64,000 nt of DNA from Echiichthys vipera (Eukaryota; Chordata; Actinopteri; Perciformes; Trachinidae): positions 23,814,562 through 23,878,561 of the forward strand of contig OY829662.1 in the NCBI GenBank assembly GCA_963691815.1, written 5' to 3'. The notes below the pieces were generated by a model. The model was given only the letters and a program-made list of their open reading frames with translations. It had not been told where the DNA came from and did not search any database. The position numbers and the translations under genes were made by a program. This document shows positions 1 through 12,350 of this stretch, piece after piece; the stretch's first letter is position 1; the number at the start of each line of letters is the position of its first letter.

Positions 1-3000
1 CATTCAAACTAAACATAGAGGCATTCACAAGGACAGCTATACATTCTCTTGCTGTTAATAACATCTGTCGTCATTATAGCAACCGCAGACTCACACTTTC
101 ACTGAAAGTGTGCAGTTAACGGGACACTCGTTAAACCCAAACAGCAGTCAGGAGAGAAAACGTCCGTCAGAGCAGTCTTCTAGTTTGCACAGTTTCAGGA
201 GAACTGCAGTGGATTCAACCCGGTCCACTTGACATCGGGTCGGTGCATGACAGTGTTTCTGAGGCTGGCTGTTGGCTGCTGGCTGCTGGTGTCTGTGCTG
301 ACCTTTCCTATACTATCCTTAACATAAACATTAACCTACTCAGTCACACATAACCCTTGGTCTTACTTTCCTGTCCCTCAAACTACATCACAACTGCATG
401 TTCATCAGCCCAAATTCAAACGTTTTTTCAGGGGAGAAACCTCCGAACCCCCTGTCTGAAAAGGACTCTGACTTCTGGGCTACAGCCCGGGATGTTTTCA
501 CTCGCTAGCAACGCGCGAGCTCCACATCATGTCCTCCCTCCTTCACGTCTACCCAAGCGCCACACCTTCACTAAACCAGAGTATTTCCAGTAAGTGAGAA
601 TGCGTCTGACCCAGAGAAGCCCCTGTTGTGTGCTGTATGTGTTTAAGACAGAACTATTATTTATTTACTACTACTTTAAGGTTAATATGGGAGAATGAGC
701 AGAACAGTGCCATCTAGTGTCTCAAGATCGTAGTCGCAACAACAAAAAATAATTCCAGCATTCGGGTTGCCAGGTTCGTTGCAGAGTGTGTCAGTGATCA
801 GCCTGCGCCAAGTGATGAATAATTCAGGGTAACAACTCATTTGGACTAATCTATGAATTTGACAACAGTATTTAACGTTAGTCAGTCTTTGACTGAGTGG
901 TGTGTAATCCAACAGCTAGCTCTTAACTCAAAATGATTCTTCCTTTCTGTAGCCTGATGGTCGTGAGCAGAGCAGCAGCTTCCACAGCAGTGACAGTGAG
1001 GCTGAAGGCAGATGGAGAGATGGAGAGACTGAGGTTTGCACAAAGATAGCAGTCAGGCAGTTGTGTGGTGATAATGAATACAGAGATGGGTAAACTGACA
1101 AATACACAGTTGAACCACCTAGCTGCACCCAACAGCCAACCCTGGCAACCCACAACGCCCAACGCTATTGGCTGCTACAATGGAAACAGAACGGGACAGA
1201 AAGTCATTGTCAAGCCCGTCAAATTTAAAAAAACAAATTAATTCAGACTAAATACTTTCATTCTGTACCCATCAAAAGGCCCCGTGGATGTGTTACATAT
1301 ATTTTTTTAATTTAGCCTTTAATATAGATTCTACATATTCAACCTTTAAATCTAAGAGAGAACTATTAGATTGATTACCATTAAATTTGGTGCAAACATC
1401 CAAATTCCCCTGGATGAATTGTAATAATCTTTAAGATTAAAATCTGCAGACCTGACCTCAGTATCCTCAGCGGTAACTATGGGCCTGGGACACCAAGCAC
1501 AGAGCATATTTAGGCATGGATTTTGTAAGTCTTTAGGAACTTTTGCAGTTACATAAAAAAACAAGACTGTTTTGCATAAATAGCTTATTTAGAACTAAGT
1601 ACAAAGAAAATCCAAATTCATGTAACATATTGGTGGGATAGAGCAGACGGCTGTGGCTCTTTTGTACCTGAATCCAGAACTGTGAACATCTGCTCACTGT
1701 CTGTCTGATGTCCCTCTGCGGGGCTCTTTAATGTGCAGACATGTCTAGACAATAAAAAGAACCAGTTGGCACATTAAACAAAGTGCAGCCGTCCACTGGT
1801 GCCTGAAATAATAAATGGGCACCATGAATATGATGCTTCCCTTCCTCACATGATGTCTTTCTCTGCTTCAAGGTTGCACACAGCAAACAAGAACATGCAG
1901 AATTGTAATTCAGAGTCTAAACTGTGCGGACGGTAGATTATATCCCTGTGCTACAGTGGCTCAATTATCAAATCCTCAGGTGACGTGGCCTTTATTAACC
2001 CAGTAAAAACTCCATTAAAGTAGTCCTCTGTCCCCGTCGCTTTATTATAATTCTTAGTTATCAGTGTCGCATAGTTTCTTGCTGAATTTACCCTCATGAT
2101 CCTCAGTTCTACTTTAATTTGTAAAAAGGTGAGAAAGAGACAACTCATTTCCCAATTTCCAATTTAGACTTTGTCAGCAGTCATTGTGCCAGGAGACCAG
2201 AACATCGGTCTGCTTCTGAATCTGCATGTGAGCCAGTCTGGGCATTTCTGCAAACTCAAGAATAAGCAGACAATATATCATTGAGGGAATGTATATTCGC
2301 TACTTATATAGCACCTACGACAGCTCTCTGAAGCCTGAAATCTCTGTGACTTATTTCTCCTGTGGTGTAATTACGGTGTCAGAATGCCACACGTATTGCT
2401 CTTTGCATGGCTGCATTTCCCACGTCACAGCATGTGAAGAGATTGTTTGAAAGAACATTGTCTGAGACTGGCGTGTAGCTAGGTTTAGAGCCTTCTGAGC
2501 CCCGTTAATGAAGTGTGGTGGTGGTGATGGGTGACTGACAACAGATGGGAGGCTCTGTCACAAACATGACATGCCCACCGATCACAGATTAGAAAGCAAC
2601 ACAATTCCACAGTCCATTTGCTCCCTTCTCTGACAGGAACGTGGCTCTTTTTATCCAGGTTTAGCTTCATCCTCTGGGGGAGTGAGATGAGGTCTGAGCT
2701 TCTAAACAATCGTCTGATTCCCTTTGATCCGCGGCTGTCACATGTAATGTATCTGGTCTATGTACGAGCATATTGCCTTAAGATCACTTTGTGTTTACAG
2801 ACACAGATTCACGTTGGGCTTCTTAGAATCTAACCTGCAGATGGCCTATTTCTGTCAAAGCAGATTCACTTTGACAACTAATAACCTTTATGGATGTACT
2901 TTTTATGTACTATGCGTGTGTGGTTTCCTCATGTTATGAGTCCCTCTGGATTCATCATTTGTTAATACACTCATCCTTAGGCAGGAATGTACAGTACAGA

Positions 3001-3279
3001 GATGCAATTATGTTGAAATGAATAAAAACATAAACCATATTTGCATTAGTTTAATCCAAACATTTATCTTAACCAGTAGACAGGTGTTAGTTTACTTGAT
3101 GAAAATAATCATAATATGGTTTATGTGGGATGCTATTCCTCAGCCACTCTGCAGAGTGAAGTCAGCTACTCTGCTAATCAGTGAATCAATCGACCATCTA
3201 TCTATCAATCCACTCAGACAGCCATTCTAAAAGCCTGCGGCTAAACATGTCAATACAGGTATATACCAATAACTGATAC
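1..3279. other. non-coding, putative mast1 intron 1; no exon recognised
   Basis: AT-rich sequence with only short frames. Around 1370-1440 is a short piece resembling the dispersed repeat at 32975-33195 (shared words such as AAATTTGGTGCA and GATGAATTGTAATAA). I saw no coding exon on either strand, including no match to the expected second MAST exon. Confidence 0.5.
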
Positions 3280-3552
3280 TTAAAGTGTCATTCCGGGGTA
3301 AAATCATCCCATGGTCTTTTTCAACATTTTTTTGTACAACAGCTATTAACAAAAAAATCTGGGAGAGTTGCTAACAGCAGAATGTGGCTACCACTGATTA
3401 GCACTGTGAACGCATTTAAAAAACTGCTTTTTTAACCACTAATACTGCTCATGATAACATGCCGAACTCCGTCTACTGTAGGTAACACACGGACTATGGA
3501 TAAGTACCTCATACAACCACACTCCAAAAAAGCTGAACCATCACTTTAAAGT
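3280..3552. mobile_element. diverged short copy of the foldback MITE family
   Basis: The ends are inverted repeats (ACTTAAAGTG at the left, CACTTTAAAGT at the right). The left part carries the family words AAAATCATCCCATGGTC and TTAACCACTAATACTGCT, also found in the copies at 28444, 41693 and 43227. The centre and right arm seen in the larger copies are missing. Non-coding. Confidence 0.6.
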
Positions 3553-4884
3553 CCAGTGAATGCTGTCTCCTCACACCTTTCTCCACCATATGACAAACCT
3601 ATAAGAGGTCCTTTGCTGTTGTGTCCTTCAAGTTATCTTGCCTGCACTAAAGGAATAAAAAAGCACCAGTAATAATGAAATGGCATTAGCTGAGGGGCTT
3701 GCCTATAAAGCATATTGCTGCTCTGTAGAGATGAGCCGGCCTGTCCAATCATTTTGTGGACACGGCAAAAGAAAAATGATGGGGAGTAGGCTCGGAGACG
3801 AACAATAGGGATCAATCAATGATTGTCAAGCTGCCAAGAGGCAGTGACCACACCAGCCATCATCTCCTGACTAACTGGCTTGGGTTTGACAAATGGAAAA
3901 GGCAGAGGGGCTGGTGGGTGTCATGCATACTAGATGGCCTGGTGCTCATTATTGCTGTGCAGCCATTTACCTTATTTCTACGTAATATGTGAACGTCATG
4001 TCTGCGAAAACAATGACTTGTCAAGAAAAGTAAAAGTCCAGCTGTTTGAACTTGTCTAAACTTGCCTAATGTTATCGGACCGAATGGATTAAATTCTGAG
4101 AGTTAAACGATTCATTTCATGCGGATTGTGACGTTCAAAAACCATATCCACTGGTTTACATACATCCCTTTTTTATTTATATATTTTTTGTATTTTTGGG
4201 CCCCATGGCATCATGTAACAGATATGGTTGTTGTAATCCCATTGCTTGGACACTATGTCAAATTGGCTTCACATCCCAGCAGTCTTCCTGGGGGCCTGGT
4301 TCATATAAAACAAACTAAAAGTGACATCCTGTGAGAATCAGCACTTATGCTAGCATGCTAGGCTAACTAGTTTCCACTTTCTGGATGGAATAACACGAAG
4401 CATTCTCCAAAATGTTACATGTTGTAAAGGGACTTTCAGCTAAAATGTCTAACAGATAATATCAAACACTATGTTGTAAAAGGGATAACTTGTGCCAGCA
4501 TTAAAGGGCCTTTTATGAATATGCCATGCGGTCAATAAGATATCCAGAGGCCTGAAGCTTAGACGCTGTTTCCAATTGTTAAAAAAAAGGAAACAATTGC
4601 TGCATCATCATAAAAGGTTATATTTCCTTACACAAAAAGTGTGTATCTTTTCATATAGACGACATTCTTTTATAGCAATTTCATACTTATCCAATAAAAT
4701 TATGATTCGTTTTTAAATACAAACTACATATGTATGTGTGGCAGCTAACAAAATGCAGCATCACTGAGTGGAGCAGGCACAAAGATTTCATGTTAGTCAT
4801 GTTGAAGCAATGCATCATGGGTGTGACCCCTGACCCCAACTGCAGGGGAGCGGGGTGTGTCACCATATGGTACTGAGAGAATGA
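3553..4884. other. non-coding; nothing recognised
   Basis: AT-rich, short frames only, no repeat family recognised. Still within the putative mast1 intron 1. Confidence 0.5.
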
Positions 4885-4886
4885 TT

Positions 4887-4929
<43 letters not shown>

Positions 4930-4945
4930 CAAGAGAGAGAGAGAG
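4885..4945. repeat. (TG)n then (GA)n compound microsatellite
   Basis: Thirteen TG units (4885-4910) pass straight into a GA tract with one interruption. Confidence 0.95.
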
Positions 4946-5001
4946 TGACGGTTGGGATGATGAGACCCAGGGGAATCACACACACGCATACCCACACCCA
5001 C

Positions 5002-6555
<1,554 letters not shown>

Positions 6556-6602
<47 letters not shown>

Positions 6603-6650
6603 GGATGATGATGATGAGGATGAGGATGAGGATAATGAGGATGATGATGA
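6556..6650. repeat. (ATG)n trinucleotide microsatellite
   Basis: About 15 perfect ATG units followed by ATG/AGG variants. It begins about 40 bases inside the intron side of the donor at 6691, so it would lie at the very start of the putative mast1 intron 1. It gives poly-Met or poly-His frames that are not genes. Confidence 0.95.
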
Positions 6651-7620
6651 CGTCCAGCCTGCTGTCCGGCCGAACCCGCGAACCAACTCACCTGCAGCCT
6701 CCGGCGCCGGATTATCCCCGAGTCATCCATGTCGTAACGAAGAGCGGCGGGGCTCCTGGCGGGGGATTCCCCTTACTGAAACAATCTCTCGACCCCTCAC
6801 TAATCTGTGTTTTGACCCGGTGGGGCTGCGGCTTCCACCGGAACTGCACAGCAGCAGTCCTGGCGCACTCTCATCCAAAGAGTCACACACAGTGTCAGAA
6901 AAAATACACAAACAAAACCAAAACGTCTGTGAATGTTTGCGACAATGTGTCTCTCAGCCCCGGCACTTCTGCCCTGTGTCCTGTGTGTCAGGGCCGCCGG
7001 TCATGCTGCTGTCTCTGCCGCCTGCGCTCCCTCTCGGAGCATCCTTGACATTTTGCCAGAGGTTTGTGCGCTTTGATCCTGTCCCGCCGAGCGACCCGAG
7101 GCCTGAACAATCACTGCAAACACAGGGTAGGCTGTATGTAGGCGGAGGCGAACCCAAGTTCTTCTGCTGTTCCCACAAAAATCTCCCGAAGAAACGTGAG
7201 CTTCCTCCCACATTTGGGCACAAAGGACGATGTCTTCAAAGGCTCAGAGCAGGCCAAACCAACCGGGTGATGATCGCACACAGACACACTACTGCACCGT
7301 AGTTGAGCAGCGCTGCCCTGAGACGCGCCTCATCCTTGAGCCCCTCGGTCGGGCTGACATTGCCGCTGATTCGCCGCGGAGGAGTCTGTCTGGTCCCGTT
7401 ACCATCACCGGGAGTGAGGAGAGCGCGTCCCTGCCTCTCGTCCCCTCTTCAAAAACACAGAAAGTTGAGACTCTTCTCCGTTTCATTCATCCGCCCGTCG
7501 CTCCTCGGTCTTCACCTCCTATGAAACCGGAGACTGGACGGGGTTGCAGCAGCAACGCGATATTTGTAACCCCTTCCTGGGATTCCCTGTCGCCCCTCCT
7601 CCTACACGCACAGTGAGCGT
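6650..7620 (-). promoter_or_regulatory. CpG-rich putative promoter and 5' UTR region of the mast1-like gene
   Basis: About 1 kb that is clearly richer in G+C and CpG than the AT-rich flanks, with repeated CGCG, GCCG and CCGCCG words (for example near 7081-7100, 7320-7385 and 7490-7560). It covers the 13-codon exon at 6692-6730 and extends upstream of it, as expected for a vertebrate CpG-island promoter. Long open frames on both strands here look like a by-product of high GC and resemble no family I know. No TATA box was identified and the start site is unknown. Confidence 0.5.
6692..6730 (-). CDS. mast1: putative first coding exon of a MAST-family serine/threonine kinase (mast1-like), rest of gene off window
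   Basis: Seen: an ATG at 6730-6728 on the minus strand opens 13 codons reading MDDSGIIRRRRLQ. They end in CAG followed directly by GTGAGT (GT at 6691-6690), so the exon ends in phase 0. It lies in a CpG-rich stretch. Known: MAST kinases (microtubule-associated, with DUF1908, kinase, AGC-tail and PDZ domains) include isoforms starting with a short acidic Met exon and an Arg-rich end; human MAST3 begins MDESSLLRRRGLQ. Inference: this is the start of a mast gene transcribed leftwards. Mast1 is preferred because human MAST1 lies head to head with RTBDN, the gene found at 29-41 kb here. I found no second exon between base 1 and 6690, so intron 1 would exceed 6.6 kb. Thirteen residues are little evidence; the CpG setting, perfect donor and synteny carry the call. 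Confidence 0.55.
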
Positions 7621-7892
7621 CCTCTTCACATGAATGAAGGAGCAGGTACGGCGCACACTATGGGTCTACTTAAGATGTTTTTGAACACACCACGTGATTT
7701 TACTCCTTTGATATCCTGAACATGGAGTCACACCGTTCAAACTTTGACATTTAAGACATTTCAGCTTTTCAGATGACATCATGTCTGTGTGAATGTGTGC
7801 ATGGACGCCGGTTGGAGCCACGTTCAGCACCACAGACAGCGACGGGATAGGGGGAAGTTGGCCTGAAGTAAAATGCTATATACTGTACTCGT

Positions 7893-9235
7893 TTAAGATT
7901 CAATCCGAGATTCAAGAAGTTTATTGTCATAACCAGATCACGTTGTGTGAAAGGAAACGAAATGATGTATTTGGGTCCGGTGGGGGAGCAATAATCAAAT
8001 GAACACAGAAGAACACTAGGATAAAGGACCTAAAGAAACTAAAAACATACACAATAAATAGACAATAAGTGTAAGGGAGGAAGTGTGGGAGGGGAAGCAC
8101 CAAAAATATATAAATAGCACAACTGATAATTATTAACTAGCAGCATATAAAGTCAGCCGCATTATTGCACAGGTCAGGTCTGGTTGTCCTGGCCTTGATT
8201 CTGCACAGTCTTCTTCCTGGGGGGGTGGGGGGGGGCAGTCTGTTAACAGGGTGGGTGGAGTCCTTTGTGTTGTAGGAAGCCTTCCTCCTGCACCTGGTGG
8301 CACAAATGTCTGACAGGATGGGTCTGCTACTGTCCATGATCCTCTGGGCAGACTTCACCAGCCGCCGTAGAGCCTTCCTGTCTGCAGTAGAACACTTGCC
8401 GTACCACACCATGATACAGGATATTATCCGGCCCTGCAGGATTGCAGAGGTTAACCTTCAGTACAGCCCTTCTCACATCTGCTGTGGTCACACTGAGGGG
8501 CAGCTCACCTGGTGGAATGGTGAGCCTGGTGCAGGGAGCGGTGATGAGTGCCTCAAAACGGGTTTTGTTCCGGACATCAGGGAGAGACAGATCTGTAGGG
8601 CATTCTGCATCTCTTTTATTGAAATCGTTGATGGTTTTGATGCCCTTCCACAAATGCTCCGAGGATCGTTGGTTGCAAAGTGACCAATCATTTTCAGAGC
8701 ATATGCAGCTTTGGCCCTTTTAATACCCGCTACCAGGTTTCTCCTGGTTGCTTAGTGCTGATGCCTCCGCAGACCTGAACGCAGAGTCCCGGGCTCTCAG
8801 GAGTAGCCAGTGACAGATGATCCATATTCCTCTGAGTCTACACCTGTGTTGCTGTTTTCCTGAAGATTTGCCGATCAGTGCATTTAAACAGTCCTTGATC
8901 ATGGACGCAGCGTCACTGGGCAACACAGTGATGGTCTTCAGTACAGGACAGTGGGCAGGGAGCTGCATGATGGAGATGTGGTCAGAGAAGCCGTGGTGGG
9001 GTTGGGGGACAGCTCTGTATATCGCCCATCTGTTGGTGTATACTCGGTTGAGTGTGTTATTCCCAAGCCCCCACCACAGCGACTTCCTGGTCGATCCAAT
9101 AAGGAAGTGCCAAAAACTGGAGTTCTCTGAGTGTTTCATAATAGAGCAGTTTCTCGTTGACCCTCATGTTAAACAGGCCGTTTTCACAGCATCATTAAAC
9201 CTGTTTAAGACCTGGGACAAAAAAACATTCTAGTC
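7893..9235 (-). mobile_element. decayed CR1/L2-like LINE copy with internal deletion (LINE copy 2)
   Basis: Minus-strand translation gives, in LINE order but in different frames: an endonuclease tail (NTLNRVYTNRWAIYRAVPQP, then SDHISIMQLP, 8930-9060); the linker WKGIKTINDFN with an RT start PAGPDNI (8420-8653); then directly an RT carboxy-terminal motif WYGKCSTADRKALRRLVKSA and KARTTRPD (8137-8412). The catalytic RT core between PAGPDNI and WYGKC is absent. There are several frameshifts. The 3' end, about 7893-8100, is A/T-rich and ends with the short repeated word GATTCAA/GAGATTCAAG. The element is dead; it lies in the same orientation as LINE copy 1. Confidence 0.8.
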
Positions 9236-9632
9236 TGTATGTTTAGGTCATAACTCCATGACAACACTGAGGGGGGTGAATATTACTCTGTCAACAGGTC
9301 TTGTTAAGGGTTACATGTATGGATTGAATAAACCAATATTGATTTTTTGAGTCCACAATATGTGCACACATTTAGTAAATAGCCCTATTACTCTACAGCC
9401 AGCAGGTCGTTAGCATAGCTTAGCAAAAAGACTAAAAGGTTACATGCAAGCTCCAATTAACAAGTTATATTTTATTCAATTTGTACTAAAAAGTGTAAAA
9501 GTGGCCAGGACCAGGGCCAGTCACTTCCTGGTCCCAGTCCTGTGCTGAAGTTCGTTCCCCCTTGAATATTGTTTCCCTCTTGTGTGGCTCAACCATAGCC
9601 TGTATGGGAAGTGTTTGTCTTTTTTTTATCAG
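9236..9632. other. spacer between two LINE copies
   Basis: About 400 bases, non-coding. No clear element boundary or target-site duplication could be read. Confidence 0.4.
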
Positions 9633-12350
9633 AATCAGAATCAGAATCAGAATCAGGTTTATTGCTAAGTATGTTGGACATACAGAGAATTTGACTCCGG
9701 CTTATGCTTTGCTCACAGTTTCCAAACATTTAACAGGACAAACCTAAACATAACAATAACAATAACATTTACATAACAATAACAGAACAATAACAGAACA
9801 ACACAGAACAATAATTTAAAATAAAAAATAGAGGTAATATTAAAAATAGGTTAACAAGTAAATATGAGAAATTTAAAATAGAAAGATAAAATAAGTGTGT
9901 AAAGTAAAGTGACCAGGCTGTTATAAATATCTTTGTTATATTATTTTACAATGATATACATAAGGTGCATAAGGTGCATTTGTCTTTGGCATGTGTGTGA
10001 GCAGTGTGACGGCCTGGGGGTAGAAACTGTTTTTATGTCTGGCTGTTTTTGTGTACAGAGTTCTGTAACGCCAGCCAGAGGGGAGAAGTTCAAAGAGGTG
10101 ATGTGCAGGGTGTGAAGGGTCTGCAGAGATGTGAACTGCCCTTTTCCTGACTCTGGATGAGTGCAGGTCCTGGATAGTGGGCAGTTTGACACCAATGATT
10201 CTCTCTGCAGTCCTGATTGTCCGTGTCAGTCTGTTCTTGTCCTGTTTGGTGGCCGATCCAAACCAAACAATGATGGAGGTGCAGAGAACAGACTGAACTA
10301 TTGCCGTGTAGAACTGGATCAGCAGTTCTTGGGGCAGGTTGAACTTCCTCAGCTGAAGCAGGAAGTACATCCTCTGCTGGGCCTTTTTGAATATGGAGTC
10401 CACGTTGTGGCTCCACTTCAGGTCCTGGGAGAGGATGGATCCCAGGAACCTGAAGGTTTCCACAGCAGACACGGTGTTGTTGAGGATGGTGATGGGGGGC
10501 AGTGTGGGGGGGCGGCTCCTGAAGTCCACTGTCATCTCCACAGTTTTGAGCGTGTTGGGCTCCAGATGGTTCTGACCGCACCAGAGGGCCAGCTGTCCCA
10601 CCTCCCATCTGTAAGCAGACTCGTCACCGTCCCGGATGAGACCGATGACGGTTGTGTCGTCTGCAAACTTCAGGAGTTTGAAAGATGGGTCACTCGAGGT
10701 GCAGTCATTTGTATAAAGGGAGAAGAGCAATGGAGAGAGCACACACCCCTGGGGAGCGCCTGTGCTGATGGTCCGGGTGCTGGATGTGATCCGCCCCAGC
10801 CTCACCTGCTGTCTCCTGTCAGTCAAAAAGTTAGTAATCCACTGACAGGTGGAGGCTGGGACGGTGAGCTGGGAGAGTTTGTAGTGGAGGATGTCTGGGA
10901 TGATTGTGTTGAAAGCCGAGCTAAAGTCTACAAACAGGATCCTTGCATAAGCCCCAGGGGTGTCAAGGTGTTGCAGGATGTGGTGCAGTCCCATGTTGAC
11001 TGCATCATCCGCTGACCTGTTTGCCCGATATGCAAACTGCAGGGGGTCCAGCAGGGGTCCTGTGATGTCCTTCAAGTGGCTCAACACCAGTCTCTCAAAG
11101 GACTTCATGACCACAGATGTCAGGGCCACAGGCCTGTAGTCATTTAGTCCTGTGATTGCTGGTTTCTTGGGGACCGGGATTATTGTGGAGCGTTTGAAGC
11201 AGGAGGGGACTTCACACAGCTCCAGGGATCTGTTGAAGATCTGGGTTAAGATGGGGGTCAGCTGGTCAGCACAGACCTTCAGACAGGAGGGTGACACATC
11301 GTCTGGGCCTGGAGCTTTCTTGGTCTTTAGTTTCTTGAAGAGTTGACACACATCCTCTTCACAGATCCTGAGTGCTCTGCTCTTCAGCTTCTCAGTGTAG
11401 CACCTTTTTGCCACCTTGATCTCCTTTGTCAGTGTGTTCCTGGCCGTGTTGTACAGGACTCTGTCCCCACTTCTGTAAGCCTCCTCCTTGGCCTGGCGAA
11501 GCGTCCTGAGTTTTGCAGTGAACCAGGGTTTATTGTTGTTGTATGTGCAGAAGGTTTTTGTCGGCACACACATGTCCTCACAAAAGCTGGTGTAGCTTGT
11601 CACAGTGTCAGTCAGTTCGTCCAGATCTGTAGCAGCAGCCTCAAAAACACTCCAATCAGTGCAGTCAAAGCAGGCCTGTAACTCCTTTGACTCTGTGGTC
11701 CATCTCTTCACAGTCCTCACTACAGGCTTGGCAGATTTGAGTTTCTGCCTGTAGTTTGGAACAAGATGGACCATACAGTGATCAGAGAGCCCCAAAGCTG
11801 CACGGGGAACAGAGCGATAGGAGTCCTTTAAAACAGTGTAGCAATGGTCCAGAGTGTTTTTGTCCCTGGTGGGACACTTGTATCTTGTACCTGTTGTCTG
11901 TATCTTGGTAGTTCACGGCTGAGGTTTTCTCTGTTAAAGTCTCCCAGCACAATGAGCAAGGAGTCTGGATGCTTCCTCTCCTCGTCCGTTATCTAGTCAG
12001 CCAGGTGTTGCAGGGCCTCAGTAACACAGGCCTGAGGTGGGATGTACACACCAACCAGAATGAACGAGGAGAACTCCCGCGGTGAATAAAACGGTCTACA
12101 GTTTATGAAAAATGTCTCCAAGTGGGGGCTGCATGATTTCTTCAACACTGTGACATCTGTACACCAACCTTCGTTAATATAGAAGCAGATTCCGCCTCCT
12201 CTGCTTCTCCCCGAGAGCTCTGTTACCCGGTCCGCTTGTAACAGCTGGATGTCCGGTAGATGTAATCCTGAGTCTGGGGTGAGTTCACTGAGCCAAGTTT
12301 CAGTGAAACACAGGGCGGCAGATCTGCAGAAGTCCGAACTCCTTCCTTCC
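9633..12350 (-). mobile_element. CR1/L2-superfamily non-LTR retrotransposon, 5'-truncated and mutated (LINE copy 1)
   Basis: The minus strand encodes endonuclease then reverse transcriptase. Endonuclease motifs read between 12340 and 11800: LCFTETWL, GGGICFYINEGW, FILVGVYIPPQA, LIVLGDFN and NTLDHCYT. A TAG stop lies after HLAD (near 11996) and a frameshift near 11885. The RT follows (9936-11795). The 3' UTR is A-rich and ends in four or more copies of the hexamer ATTCTG (about 9633-9660, minus strand), the simple-repeat tail typical of this clade. The 5' end stops within the endonuclease domain near 12350. No target-site duplication was identified. Confidence 0.9.
9936..11795 (-). pseudogene. 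LINE reverse transcriptase remnant, 619 codons open
   Basis: Open for 619 codons on the minus strand; the first codon is TTG, so this is a fragment of a longer polyprotein and not a gene start. By residue of the open frame: end of endonuclease with SDHC (4-7); RT start motif KKAPGPDDVSPSCLKVCADQ (159-178); FVDFSSAFNT (288-297); APQGCVLSPLLFSLYTND (347-364); catalytic FADD (377-380); carboxy-terminal TGIIVWFG-like and KRAVHI segments. The stretch YTEKLKSRALRICEEDVCQLF (133-153) joins two parts that related elements separate by roughly a hundred residues (the WKGIKTI region seen in the neighbouring copy), so an in-frame deletion is inferred. With upstream stop and frameshift, it is unlikely to be mobile by itself. 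Confidence 0.85.

Noticed and set aside
6820..7616. Open frames of 128-163 codons in the CpG-rich region
   Set aside because: GC-rich sequence opens several frames on both strands at once; none resembles a known family, and the region is better read as promoter and 5' UTR.
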